64,000 nt of DNA from Heterocephalus glaber (taxonomy: Eukaryota; Chordata; Mammalia; Rodentia; Bathyergidae). The DNA is taken from NCBI RefSeq assembly GCF_000247695.1, contig NW_004624734.1, positions 13,097,573 to 13,161,572 on the forward strand, given 5' to 3'. Made by a program: the position numbers and the translations under genes. Each line of letters starts with the position of its first letter. The stretch's first letter is position 1. Under the pieces are notes generated by a model. It ran no database searches, had not been told where the DNA came from, and saw only the letters and a program-made list of their open reading frames with translations. Shown here in pieces: positions 13,166 through 26,109 of the stretch.

Positions 13166-15093
13166 CAGTTTCAAAAGTCCATTTGCTGAGGACCAGAAGA
13201 CCCGTGATTGCTGCAAGCTCTCCTGTAGGTCTTGGCAACCTGGAAGGGCCGCCATCTTGGTCACCTTGTGTGTCAGTTCAGTAGAAGGTCTTCCTGCTGC
13301 TTCTTCCTGCTGGCTGGATACCTGAAACTGGCTTACTCTGTCAGTCACCCACAGCTCTCAGTGCTTCTCCACTTTATACAGCATGTTGCCCAGACTAAGA
13401 GTTCAGTGACCCGAGGAAGTCCTTAAAAAAATCAGTCAGGTAAGGCAAGTTCTTTAGAAGGGAGCTACTGTTCCAGAAGATAGAGGCTGAGGGGCCCATA
13501 CTGTCAGGGCGGTCATCTCTTTGGGCAGATCCTCTGTGTGCAAGGTAATAGTAATAGTCTCTCTGTTGGGAGAGACTATGTAGGTGGAAGTATTCAAGGA
13601 AGCCTCCTGGCTGAGTTGTATTTGACTGCCACGTGTACCTCTTGCCTCCATGTGTTCAGGCAGAGCCAGCCATCCCTCTGACCCTAGCACCCCATGAGCC
13701 TCCTCTGTCATTATGATCCCAGATGTCAGGTTCTGTAACTGAGTTGGGAGCCTCCTTTTGCAGGAACCAGCGGGTAGGTGCTCTCTGAGGAGTGTGGCTC
13801 AGAAGGGGGCAGGGAGTGTGCAGATTGCAAGTTCCATTTTTAGAGTCCTCCATTTTGGTCATCAATGCAGAGTATAACAGACTGCATAAACACCTTCAGG
13901 GAGTGCTCTGGATATGTGGGGTCAATTTCAGGTGAGATGGGCTCTGTGAAGAACAATCTTGCTTTTAAGCCAGAGCCTTTTTAAAACAAGTTCTTACTCT
14001 TCCCTAGGAGAAACAATGAGAAATAAACACAAATGGGAGCAGGGAGAGTTATGTACCCAGCCTAGGCCAACTATGCTCTCCAGTGTAGTTTAGGCCAAAC
14101 CCTAGACTTCTATGATGTGTTTTTTTTACCCTACTCTTCCACATCCACTCTTCTCTCTCCTGCCCTCTACCACACACACAGGCTCACATATTCTGTGAAG
14201 CAGTATCATTTCAGGGAACTCAGGCTGGCAGCAGTTGGGTCAGCTCGTGCCTGCCTGGCCTTACCATTGTGGACCAAATGCCAGTCACCAAGCATCTCAG
14301 TGACAAGAGCTCACCACATACTTTTTGAATTTCCTCAGAACATGAACTGGAAATACTCAACATACTTATACACGGATTCTCATTTTGAGTTTCCCTCCCA
14401 AAGCTGTTACCTAAAAATACAGTAACCACCCTGTTCTCTGGCAGAGCTGATGCCTGACGCCACTGGGCAGGGATGGGGCTCAGTCCAAGCTCAATGAAAG
14501 TCATACCCAAGCCCTTTCTAGAAGAATCTTGAAAAGTTAAGAGCAAACCACAGGTGCTGGCATGATGGCATTTGCAGTGGTGGATTTTTCTTTCTCCATT
14601 TTCCAATTTTCTTTGTTTGGTTTTGCTTGTATAATACTTGTTCTAACTTTTTTCCTATTGAAAGATGAAATGCAGCTTTCAGGGTAAGAGAACAAACCCA
14701 GTTGCCCTTGTGAGGTAACCTGATCCACACAGCCTGTGAAGCTCCTCCAGATGTTTTTGTCCCTGTCACCACCCCTGCCCACACCGTCACCTTTAGCCGA
14801 TTTTACCTTTCCTTGTGCCTGGGTGTGTTCATCATATTGTCTGGTACTGTCAAACACTCAGTTTTTTAAAAGCAAATATGTCCCAGATTCAACCTGAAAA
14901 CCTTCTTTTGGCTCAGCATTTATAATTCTGGCACTAATACACGGTATCAGCAAAAGGGAATCAGTTTGGACTCAACTCACCTTTCAAAGAGCTTGTTTCC
15001 CGGACCAAGCTCCTGCCCCCAGGGCCTGGGTCCCCGGTATTCCACAGAAAATTCACTTAGGACATGTGCTTAAGTACTGAGTGTTTTACTCAC

Positions 15094-15360
15094 TTCTTAG
15101 TCCATTCAGACTGCTGAAGTGAAATACCAAAGTGGGCAGCTTGTAAACCCTCTGAGATTTATTTCTTACAGTCCTGGATGCTGGTAAGTTCAAGATCAAG
15201 GCAGAGGAAACTTGGTATCTGGTGGGGACCCACTTCCTGGTTGATGGATGGTGCATGCTTGCTGTGTCCTCATATGGTAAAAGCGGCAGGGCAGCTCTCT
15301 TTCATAAGTGGATCAATCCTGTCATGACCCACCCTCATGACCTAGTTGCCTCTCAGAGGC
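15094..15360 (-). mobile_element. MaLR LTR fragment, antisense
   Basis: The start (ttagtccattcagactgctg) and later text (acccaccctcatgacctagt) match the complement of MST/MLT-type MaLR LTRs. It abuts a sense MaLR LTR at 15361. Confidence 0.55.
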
Positions 15361-15756
15361 TGTACTATTGTTTAGATCTAGAATGTTCCCCCAAAGTCTC
15401 ATTTTTCAGACGTGGGGCTTTTGCAAGGTGATTGGATCATGGAGGCCCTAGATCCATGGATTGATCTTTTGATGAGTTCATAACTAAATGAGCTGTTGGG
15501 AACTAGGGCCTGGTTGGAAAATGTGTGTCACTGGGGTTGTGCTTTTAGAGGATGTATCTCTATCTCTCACTCCTCTCTTTCTGTTTGCTGGATGCCATGA
15601 GGTGAGCAGCTTTCCTCCAGTATGCTCTTCTACCATGATATTTCTGCCTTGGAGCCAGCCAACCATAGACTGAATCCCCTAAACTGTGAGCCAAATTAAA
15701 TCCTCCCCTGTGGATGTTGGGTATTGTTTCCCAGCAACTGGAAAGTGACTAATACA
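15361..15756 (+). mobile_element. MaLR LTR, nearly complete
   Basis: It opens with TGTAC and carries the MaLR phrases aggtgattggatcatgg, gatgccatgaggtgagcag and gtgagccaaattaaatcct (with a diverged poly(A) signal), ending gtgactaataca. No internal retroviral genes are seen, so it is probably a solo LTR. Confidence 0.7.
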
Positions 15757-18700
15757 GGCCTACCTGCTAATGCCTTCCTATCAGTGATTAGGTTTAAGCA
15801 CCTGAGTTTTTGGAGGGTTCATAGACTTTCAAATCATAGAACCCATGTATGCTATGTACCTGGCAAATTAGAGAATGTCCGAAGATGGAAGGATTCTTTG
15901 AAATAGACTCTTGACAGGCAAAACATTCATTCTAGAGATGCAGCCATTTCCAAAACCATTCCAGAAGCTTCTATGGGAATTGTCTTCAGAACCATTTCCC
16001 ATTTGCCCACCAGAACATCAACCCATTGCTTTGTGTTCGACTAAGTTTTAAAGCCAAATAATTCATTCCCAATTATTTTCCCTATTTGGCCAGGAATCTT
16101 ACACCCTCAGAGAGACAAACATGTCTCCTTCCAGACTGGGCAGAGGACACCTTCTCATTTTCCCTCTAGTAGCACAGTGTTGAGCTTAAATCTTTTTGGG
16201 TAGAAAACTTAATCCTTTTATTTCCATAATACTTTTGCTTATAGTCATAAGCTTGAATCTATAGTTCCATACTTAACTGTGTCTAAGATGAATTACTCAT
16301 TAACAGTTTAATGATAATTTTTGTTTGCAGTGATAGATGGTACTGACATCTCTTTGTATCCAGTGCTGTATGCACTAAATGAAGGCAGAATTAATGACAA
16401 TTATTATAACCTCCTCATTGTATCCACCTACTGTTCGGTCTCTGAGAGATCCAGGACCACTCAGGAGCCCAGCTCCACTTTAGGTTTGAAGCAGGCATCA
16501 GGAGATGGCTCCATATCAGACAATGGAAAGCTCTCATAATTGTTTTGCCAATGCTTTGATTTTATTTTTCAATTTACATCTTTAACCATAAAAATTGATT
16601 TTGAATGAAGAAATTTCAAAGAACTGTGAAAAATGTTAAAAAAAAAAAAAAAGTTCACCGGTTTTTTCTCTAATGTATTTGGGATTAGAAAAAAGGATTT
16701 GACCTGAAAAAGTGAAAGGTTAAGCATTAAAATGACCCTAGACAGACTCAGTGACCAGTAGTCCTATTGCTAGAGTCAGCACCCTGAAATCACTGAGGGG
16801 AAGGACTTGCAGGTTTCTAAGATGGGCCCAGCAGCATTCACTGCCCCTCCCTTGGAGGAATGTGCCACGGTCATCCCGGGAGCCTTGTGGACCTATAGTG
16901 TATACAGAGTAAAGCAGGATAGGGATCCCTGAGTTGCTAATGGGAAAATGTATCGTCATCTACTTTGGTTCCTCTTTGAACTTGAAGCTCAGGTCTCTAA
17001 AGGAGAAAAAAAAGAGATAGACTTTCAAAAGACTCACTTGCCAGAGGAAGCATGGGTGTGTGGGCAGGTGGTTGCACTGTGTGTGTGTGTGTTTGTATGT
17101 GGGGAAGGGGAACAGGTTGTATCTGCATTTCCTTCTGACATTTTGAGAAGATATCCCAAGTAGAATGTAAGTGACCAGATTTTCAAAAGATGTTCTGTGA
17201 TCTTTATGACACTTTTACGCCGGGCCCAAGTGTCACTTGGTGTACTGATGTCAAGGTTCTGAGTGGTATTTCCTCTCACACACCTGCCAGTGTCAGTCTG
17301 AGATGGACTCTCTGTTCCTGGGAGAGGCTTTGTACGTGTGCCCAAGTTGAAGACACAGCTCATGAAGATGCCAGGCAAGAGGAATCCTTCATTTGTCAGC
17401 ATTCACAAACATTGCTGCAGACAGTGGGGGCCAGGCCACCATGAGAGGCCCTGTTGCCATTCAAAAGTTGCTGCTGGATTGCCAGGAACCCCAAATCTTT
17501 TATTAGAGAAGGACGTGGCTTCTGGGAAGGGGACTGAGAAGGAGCTGAACTTCCAGTAAGGGAGGAGAAGTGATGCTTGGAGGAAGTCACCGGGGCAAGG
17601 CAAGCTAACCGAGTGGAGAGGGGGAAATAGACTGAAAATAGATGAACTGCTGTTGCACCTGCTCTCCCAGCCAGTTCTGGGCCCAGCCCTCTGGTGCTCT
17701 GCTTGCCCCTCCTGGCTCCAGCTCCTGCCTCAGTGGTCTCATCCTTCCCTCTCCAGTTCTGGACTTGTGTACATCCCTCCTCCCAGACACCGGAGTAGCC
17801 AGGCTCTGAGGATCTCGGGGCTCCTGTGAGTGATCCCACTCTCACTTCTGCCCCCAGGAAGCTGTTGTGCACCCAGGGCTGTCTTATTCTTTTCTCCATC
17901 CATCCCAGGCTCACAGTCTCCTCTCCCTCCTAGTGCCCGCTCTCTTCACGGCTTTCAGTTATTTCGTCCCCAGAGCAAGCTGCAGTGAGTAGAGATTTAC
18001 AGCTGGATGGGGAACAGAGGAGAAGAGGTTTCAGAGGAATATAGAGTTGCTCATGGACCTTCAAGAAGTTAAAAAAATTAACGAAAAGAAGTCCCCACTG
18101 TGGACAAGCATAGCACAGTATGTTAAATGAGACAAACAGATCGAAACCCAAATCCTTTGCCTCTAAAATAATAGCTCTGTCCTGGGACCCATGGGACAAA
18201 GTCATAACTTTTCCTGGGTCTCCTGTCACCTTTACCCTGGTCTGAAGTTCTAGAATTTTAGATCCATCTGTACCATCACTTTCTGCCCACATGGTTTTTT
18301 TCATTTGGTTCCCAGGCAACTGCTAGGAAAATTTCCATCAACTAGCCAAAGATATTAAAGAGGTAACACATCATTAGGAACTTTTTGAATTCCAGATAAA
18401 AGAAGTGTTGGGATGCCTATCTCAGCAAAGGGCTGGAGATACATGTTCACTTGCTTTGGAAGCACGGATTCAGAAAAATGAACAGTGCAACACAGACTTG
18501 TCTGCTGAAATAAGAATGATATTAGAAGTAAGGGTCACAGAAGACATCAAAGTTAAACCATTCCTTGTTGCCAGGAGAAAACAAATATGGAAGTATCTGC
18601 CTGGAGTATGTCAGTGTGGTTCTTTTATTTCTCCACCAAAGTAGCCTCAACAGTGACTGAGTCAGAGAGATTTAGAGGTCCTAAGAGAGCTTCCTGCCCA

Positions 18701-19840
18701 ACCACCCAGTGTCACATCAGAGATGGGGCATGTGAGACCTGGAGAGACATGGGCGCTCGCATCTGATTCATATCTAGGATGCACTTTGAGCTCTGTTCTT
18801 ACCTTCTAGGACCTTTTCCCAGAATCCCCTCTCACAGGAAATAGAGTTAGGGATAATAAATGGTCAATTTAAGTTAGGAGGTGCTTCTGATTAGATACAG
18901 CTGTTCCTGATTTTCAGAGTTGACTGTGACAGATTCTCTGGCCCTGTAAATTCCTCATTAAGAGTTCACCCCACACTACTTTTAAGCTGAGAAAGACTCA
19001 GAAGATGTGTAAATGGGAGCCCCATAATACCTAAAATGGACATATAGATCATTCATCTGCCCCCACCCCAGCCTGAGTTGGAGTCTCTTTCTCTTCCAGC
19101 TTCCTTAGTTTCATTGTGCTTGATCATTGGTTTTAACTTAATGTCTTCAAAGCAGCAAAAGTTTGGGTTGTTCTTTTCGCTTTTTGCTCTTGTTTTGAGC
19201 AGAAAGGCCATTATTTTGGTGTTCTTTCTCTCCAACTCCATCATGAAAATGATGTCTGAAGCCTCAACTTGGCTCCAGTCTTTGCATGAGGCTTTCATTC
19301 CCTAAAATGCTGGCGTCCCTTAAGCTTATCTGTCAAGCTCAACAGCAGTCATTTCTCCCTGTCTCACTGTGACAAGAGCCCCTTAGATACTTGCATTTCA
19401 CTTGCACAAAGAATCCTATATTGTATTTCCCACTTCCACCCTGCTGCTCCTCACATTGGGTAACTTCTTTCTTCATAACCTTCAGCCAAAAGGAAAGTGG
19501 AAGAAGTATTGGTGGCAAATGACGTCACCAGAGCTGACAGCACCTGTGAGCCCCAGTTTGGTGGCCTGCAAGAGCAGAGGCAGCTGTTTCAAATATCTTG
19601 ATTGACTGTAACAGAAGCCAAAGGATACAACTCTTCCTAGTGGTTTCAAAGCCACAAATGTAGCTATCTTGTCTCTTAACCTACACTTGGGGAATTTGGA
19701 GGGGAGAAAAGGAGAAAACAAAGACATTAGCAACAAGGTGAATTTTATGTTTGTTTTTTATACAGTGTATCTGAAATAGTTCAAAAAATTCCTTTTCTTA
19801 ACCATAACACATGTATATATGGTATATATGTGTGCTTAGC

Positions 19841-20060
19841 ACAGAGTTTTATCAACTTTAGCTCTTCACCATTTGGACTGTTATTCTTTGTTGTACCGGC
19901 TGTCTTGCACACTAGAATGTTGAGCAACATCCCTGGCCTCTACCCAGGAGATGCCAGAAGCACATCCCCTTCCCATCTAGTCATGACGATCAAAGATGTT
20001 TCCAGACATCACCATATGTCCTGGGGGAGGTGCAAAATCACCCCCAGTTGAGAAACACTG
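19841..20060 (+). mobile_element. MER5A hAT-Charlie DNA transposon relic
   Basis: It matches the MER5A layout: a caactttagc-type start, then attctttgttgtaccggctg, catccctggcctctacccag, gatgtttccagacatcacca and cagttgagaaacactg. The imperfect terminal inverted repeats are visible. It is non-autonomous and encodes nothing. Confidence 0.85.
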
Positions 20061-22802
20061 GCTTAATATAAGGGATGTGCATAAGTGAAACTGAGCCAAT
20101 CTACTCATTTCCCCTAAGAAATGTCCAGCTTGAGATTTTTATTTGTTTGTTTGTTTCTTTGTTTTCATGTTTCCTGTCCCTGAAATCCTAAAAGGTACTC
20201 AAGTATTTTTTCTGCCTTTTTAGGGATTAACCAAACACTTTCAGCTGTGTCACTATAGCACAGAGTTATAGAAAATAGATAAGGACATTTCAAACCAAAG
20301 AGATCTAGTGAAGTTATTGAAGATAAAGGATCTCTAGGGAACACTTATCTTCTTCAAGGGCCTCTTTAGATGGCATTCAAGATCCTTGATTTACTACTAC
20401 TAAAGGTGGTTCTTCATCCTTCCTATGCATCAGAATTTCCTGATGAATTTTTACAAACCTTGTTGCCTATGTTGGGCATAACGTTTGTTTTTCTGGAGTC
20501 CCCACAGGATTCTGCTGTAGGTTGAGTGCCTTGTGCCTTGGACAGCTAGATTCACCTGAGTGGAGATGACAAGCCATCTACTTGTTTGTGTAATACTTAT
20601 TTATCTAGTAACCCATTAAGTTCCACATACTGTGGTAGGTGCTGGGGATACAGCAGCAAACAAAAGCAAACACAAAGGAGCTACGTAACACAGCTCACTT
20701 TGTAGGGAAGCATGAGAGAGAAAAGCGAAGTATCTTGGTGTGTGCATCTGATTGAGTGATACCTATGTTCTTATATCTAGTAATTTCTGCCTGGGTGGGT
20801 GTTATCATTTAGCATTTTTAAAAATGTTTCTTAAATCTCTTATATTCAGTTATAAACACTTCAAGTGTAAAGGGGAGTAGGGAGAGAAAAACATATTAGC
20901 TCTGTGGAAATTATTTCTCAGAAGCACAGTTGCAGTTCTCAGGCTTTCCATCTAGGAGGTGTTTTGTTGTCATTTTTGTTAAATTGTTCAACTCTGAGGA
21001 AGAATGGTGCTCAGGTTTTGTAGTAGGTCTGGAGCAGTGACAATTGAACCAGGTGCTTCCCATCTTTTCTTAGTTTGTTAAAACTCATGGCTCTCCAAGT
21101 CACTTCCCTCTGGCATCAAATCCTAGAGGAAGGGGAGCGAATGTGGACAGAAGACACACTAAGAATTCACAAAATTCCCATGTCAAACGAGATGGATTGC
21201 TCTGAAATGGATCTGGCAAGCACACGTCATGATAGGTCACAACTTCCCAGGGTCAACAGTATTTTCTTCTATCTTAGTAAATTTTAGGCTTTGGAGCAGG
21301 TGTACCATTTGGTAGGCACTCCTTGGAGTTCATAGTTCTTGCAGCCATGAATCAGAAAGAGGAGGGAGTCAAAGGGCATTACAGTGAGAATCAGGAAATG
21401 TGAGAGGGGATGAAAAACTAATCTGGCCCCTTTCAGGTCTGCAGCCAGACATCTACCATTTTAAAATGAGTAACTCAAGACCAGCAAAATGAAAAGTCGC
21501 ATGTTAATTAGCAGCAGACCCAGGTCTTGAACCCCAAAGTTATCATGCTTTATCTCGTGTTTTTTGCCTACCCTACCCACAAAGGAAACCTCCTCCATGT
21601 CCAAAAAGAACCATCTCCACATGTTGGGAAAATGAGGCTCAGTACTTCTCTTCATCCAAACAACTGAACCCTTGATCCTAGAAACTTCGTTACCTTTTTC
21701 TCTCATGGTGGTATGGCATAGTTGTGTGTGTGCATTTAAGAGGAGAGAATTTTTAAAACATCTTTAAGATGTGTGACTGTTTTCAGTCTTGTACAATAGA
21801 GAAGAGGCAATGTGATAGGATAGCTGCATTAAAGATAAAAATTGAAATGGGCCACTAGGGACTGGTCCAGAGGAGATGTAACACTTACTGAAGCATGAGC
21901 AAAGAGGAGTTTCTTAAATATGGGATTTGAGATTGGCTCAATGTTGGTGATGGTCATAACCCTAAAGTCCTCACGGCGGCACACTAGGTGTTGTATGAGC
22001 CAGCCGTTAGGAAATGATTTGGATTCCTGTGTTAGGATGCTGTATGAGGTTCTCTTGGGAAGAATCCTGCATCCAAAAACAAAAGAGATGATATTTCTGT
22101 ATTCTCCTGTACCCATCTACCTCATTCTGACTCTCCAAAATGCTACATGGAGGAGACTCCTGCCAAGTGGATCTTAATTTCTGAATAGGGTTCTTGGCCA
22201 AATATCTTACTGTTTTTTTATGCTGGTAACCTAGATTGAGTCATAGGGGTGTGGGGGTCACTCCTTTAATTCTAGGCAAAATTGCTCCTCTCCCCTAGAT
22301 CTTATCCCTGAGAATCATCTGTTCCTCAGAAGTAGAAGCATCCTCCAGCCCTTAACAGCTACTAAAAGTGCTTCCTACAAAAAGGGCCACTGCTACCCAG
22401 AGAGGAGAACCTTCTCTAGTCTGTCCCAACTACAGACAGAGTCTTAGGAACCTTAGATGTGCTTATGAAAAGTAGCGTATTACCCAAGGTGGACAGTGGG
22501 GTGAGCCCCAAGGGAAGGAGGACAAAAGGGAGTGGTATTGATGAGAAAGCTGTGCAGGGGCAGCATCTTCAGGAGCCTAGGATCTGTGGGGACACAAATG
22601 TGTGCGTGGACACAAATCCCGCCTTCTGGTAATCCGCTGTCTGAAGAGAGTACCAGTACGGCGAGGTGTGTTTTTATCTAGGGAAAAAAAATCACTCTAG
22701 AATGACTTTAGATGACATATACTAATATGAAAGATTACCAGGATACATTATTAGGTGAAAAAGTTTTTTAAGTTGCAAGAAATATTTTCCAGATAAATAA
22801 TT

Positions 22803-23090
22803 TCCCCCTCGTATTATCTTCAGGGGATGAATCCTAAGACCTCCAGTGGGTGCCTGAAACACAGGCAGTACCAAACTCTATATACACTGTATCTTTTACT
22901 ATATACATACATACTTATTATAAACTTTAACTTATAAATTAAGCACAGTAAGCGATTAATAATGAAATAGAACCGTTATAATATACTGTAATGAAAATCA
23001 TGAGATATTTATTTTCAAAATTATCCACTTAGTATTTTCAAACCATGGGTAACTGATGCCACAGAAAGACAACTTCAGCTAAAGGGGCTG
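22803..23090 (+). mobile_element. TcMar-Tigger-type DNA transposon relic
   Basis: The text ccagtgggtgcctgaaac, then taaattaagcacagtaagcg and atactgtaatgaaaatcatg follows a non-autonomous Tigger family consensus. The right end is aaaccatgggtaactgatgc. It has been inactive for a long time. Confidence 0.65.
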
Positions 23091-24077
23091 AAACCTATTT
23101 TTAAAAAAATAGATTCATGTGCCTGAATGTAAATAGATGTGTATTGGTATCTTAGAATATACATAAATGGCTTGTTTCTAGCCATATATATAAGAAAATA
23201 TGAATCTGGGAGTGGGTCTGGGAGAAGGCATTTATTTCTCAAATTATGTCCACCTAATGCATTTTTTTAAAATATTGAGCTTGGATTACTTTCACAGTGT
23301 TAAAATAGGAGGAAACTTAGGGCTTTTAATAACACATAAGAATGAGCACTGCAGCAGCTCTTCTTTTTAGAGAGGAATAAAGATTGTCAGCTCTGAAGAC
23401 TGCACCCATACAGGGTGTCAGGGTGAGACAAGGCTAGAGCCACGTTAGGCATTCTAGCAGCAAGTTCAGGATGCTTTTCCGTGGAAAAAAGGCTTCTCTT
23501 GGGCTGCCTGGTGTTCACACCAGGAGCGAAAGAGGATCCTTCTGTTATTGATTTGTATACCTAGGAGGGCTATGCTTAGCTTACTAGGTGAGGAAAGAGG
23601 TCTGGTTGATTACTTCCATTTTCATTACCTGTAAATGTGGATATTGAACCTAGATAACATTAACCAATGAAAACAAAAGAGATGCCACTTCGCAAAAAGT
23701 CTTTGAAAACTTGGGGTAGGCTACAATTACTTAGGATGCAAAAGCGTTGAGCTATAAAAGAACAAATTGGTAAATTGGGCTTCCTAAAAATTGAAGACTT
23801 CTGTTATTGAAATATACTACTAAGAAACTGAATAAATAAGCCATGGACTGAGAAAAAATATATTTCATAATGAAATTATATTCAGAATATTTAAGGAAAT
23901 CTTACAGCTAAATATTAAGTTGAACAGCCAATTTGAAAATGGGCAAGAAACTTGAACAGACTTTTCCCATAGGAAAGCACACAGATGGCCAATAAGCTCA
24001 TGAAAAGATGCTCAGCATCATTTGTTATTAGGGAAGTACAAATTAAAAACCACAATGACATACCAGTAGGTGTCTAA

Positions 24078-24270
24078 TTTTTTTCATGTTGGTACTAGGA
24101 ATTGAATTTGGCCTTCGAACTCAGTAACATGTCCAGTCTCTCCATCGGTTTTAACTTTTTATTTTGAGAGAGGGTTTCACTAAGCTGTCCAGGTGAGATT
24201 CAAACTTGCCCTCCTCCTGCTCAGCCTCCCTAAGTGCTGAGATTATGGTTGTGTGCTACCATACCTGGCT
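24078..24270 (-). mobile_element. B1-dID-type composite SINE, antisense, inside an old L1
   Basis: It has the same two-part structure as the copy at 3.0 kb: an ID-like left part on the + strand (tggtactaggaattgaat) and then an antisense B1 (gagagagggtttcactaag ... ctaagtgctgagattatgg). The surrounding old L1 resumes with an imperfect duplicated flank (aggtgtctaa / aggtatctaa). Confidence 0.75.
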
Positions 24271-24803
24271 TAGGTATCTAAAATTTTATTTAAAGATTAA
24301 TAATTTCAAGTGTTGGCAAAAATATGGAACAGTCGGACCTCATAATTGGTACATGTTCTTTGGAGAATGGTTTACCAGTTTCCTATTAAGTTACACCTAC
24401 TTTTACCAACACTTACTGAAGGAAAATGAAAATGTGTCCCAGAAAACTGGTACAGCAGCTCACAGCAGCTTTTTTTTGTATAATAGCCAAAACTGGAAAC
24501 AAGTCAAATGTCAGTTGACTTGGTGAATAGATAAACAAATTGTGATTTATCCATTCAATGGAATACTGCTCAATAATAGCTCTAAGGAATGAATTACTGG
24601 CAGTGCATCATGGGTGAATAACAGAAAGCAAAGCTGGGGCTGCCCAGGGTAGGGATAGGTATGTCTGCAGTGGGGTGGGTGCCAGAGAACGCTGGAGTAA
24701 TGGAAATGTATTTCTTAGTTCTGCTTTTCATTTTGACTAGGGTGATGGTAACAGTTATAAAATTTGTCAGAACTCATCAAACTCTATACTTAAAGTGAGT
24801 ATA

Positions 24804-25739
24804 TTTTATTTTTTATTAGTACATGTTTGCAGTATATAATTACATTTATTGTGGGGAGTTGGTACATGTACATAATATATCTTTTTGGTGGTTTTTTTTT
24901 GGTAGCAGGGATCAAACTCGGGTCCTTGCACTTGCGCAGCAGACGGCAAAGCCACTGAGCTAAATCCCCGGCCCCTACATAATATATCGTAATTCATTTT
25001 TTTCATCTCCCCCTCTCACCATCCCCGCTCCTTCCTTCCAAGTCTTGATCCCCTTCCCATTTGCAAAAGCTCTGTTTTCATCATTTTTCCCTTCAGTTAT
25101 TTTTTTCCCCAACCCCTTTCCCTAACCCTAACCCTCTCCCTTCCCTCCATCTCTTATCCCCCTATCCATTTGAAAAAAAGCTCCCTCTTTCTATTTGCCC
25201 ATCTTCTCTGTATACACACAGAGACAGAGAGTTTCTCATTAAGAGAAACCATGCAGTATGTAAGCTCATGTTTCTGATTTATTTCACTTAATATTATGGT
25301 CTAAGTTGCATCCATTTACCTACAAATGCCTCACGTTTGTCCTTCTTTATGGCAGAGGTGTAAATTATGTATAAATACAACATTTTCCTTACTCATTCAT
25401 CCGCTCATGGGGATGTAGGTCTTTTCCAAGATTTAGCTATTACAAACTGTGCTGCTATAAACATGGGTTTGCTTGTATCCCTGTAACATGATGACTTTAG
25501 CTCTTTTGGGAAGATACTTAGAAAAAGAATAGCAGGGTCTAATGGAGTTTCTATTTTTAGTTTTCTGAGGAATCTCCATACTGATCTCCATAGTGGTTGT
25601 GCTGGTTTACACTGCCACCAACAATGGAGAGGAGTTCTTTTTCCTCATATCATCACCCAGCATTTATTATTATTTGATTTCTTGATGATAACCATCCTTT
25701 CTGGAGTAAGATAGTATCTCATGCTTTAATTTGCATTTC
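24804..25739 (-). mobile_element. Younger 5'-truncated L1, antisense
   Basis: The left end is the poly(T)/3' end and the right end is the truncated ORF2 part (gaggaatctccatactgatc ... tttaatttgcatttc). The exact 11-bp target-site duplication aagtgagtata is at 24793-24803 and 25740-25750. It is about 0.94 kb long including the ID element inserted at 24881-24975. Confidence 0.85.
24881..24975 (-). mobile_element. ID SINE, antisense, inside an L1 3' region
   Basis: This is the reverse complement of the ID body with a left-hand T tail, flanked by the exact 12-bp duplication tacataatatat (24869-24880 and from 24976). It interrupts the 3'UTR of the antisense L1 at 24804-25739, so it is the youngest layer of that nest. 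Confidence 0.95.
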
Positions 25740-26053
25740 AAGTGAGTATACTTTATGGTATGTAAATCATCCCACAATAAAGTTGATATTTAAAATGTTG
25801 GCAGTCACTGTACCCTCTGGGGAAGGGCTTTCACAGTCGGGTGTTAAGTGTGCGTGATCACATGGCAGTTTTTGTGGTTACCACTTTGCTTGCCATGCAT
25901 CCCATGCTCTACCGTCCTTTCCAATATCTGCTTAGGAACCGGTCCTTTGGAAATGGAAAGTAGAGCTATAGGGATGCATTATGAGCAAGGTCATAAGAGA
26001 GACGTGTGTTACACTTACCAGAATGCCTTGGGACCAGCATGAGTTCTCTCAGA

Positions 26054-26109
26054 GCATCAGCAGCTTTATCTGTGGAGGCATCAGCAGCTTTATCTGTGGA
26101 GGCATCAGG
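26054..26109 (+). repeat. 24-bp tandem repeat, 2.3 copies
   Basis: Two identical 24-bp units (26054-26077 and 26078-26101; each begins gcatcagcagctttatctg) plus an 8-bp start of a third. Confidence 0.95.

Larger units (their letters stand above)
23640..25793 (+). mobile_element. Old L1 LINE 3' segment, split by later insertions
   Basis: Sense L1 ORF2-end sequence (aaaatgggcaagaaacttga, ttagggaagtacaaattaaa, caatggaatactgctcaata) runs into an L1M-type 3' end (gggtgatggtaacagttata, then ...cacaataaagttgatattt). It is interrupted by a B1-dID copy at 24078-24270 and by a younger antisense L1 at 24804-25739. Confidence 0.75.

Noticed and set aside
17396..17914. 172-codon open frame on the - strand
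   Set aside because: It has no recognisable domain, no splice or promoter context and low-complexity G/E/R-rich translation. It looks like a chance frame in GC-richer intron DNA.
25122..25136. Telomere-like ccctaaccctaaccct
   Set aside because: Only about two units long and inside the pyrimidine-rich 3'UTR of an antisense L1. It is not an interstitial telomere array.
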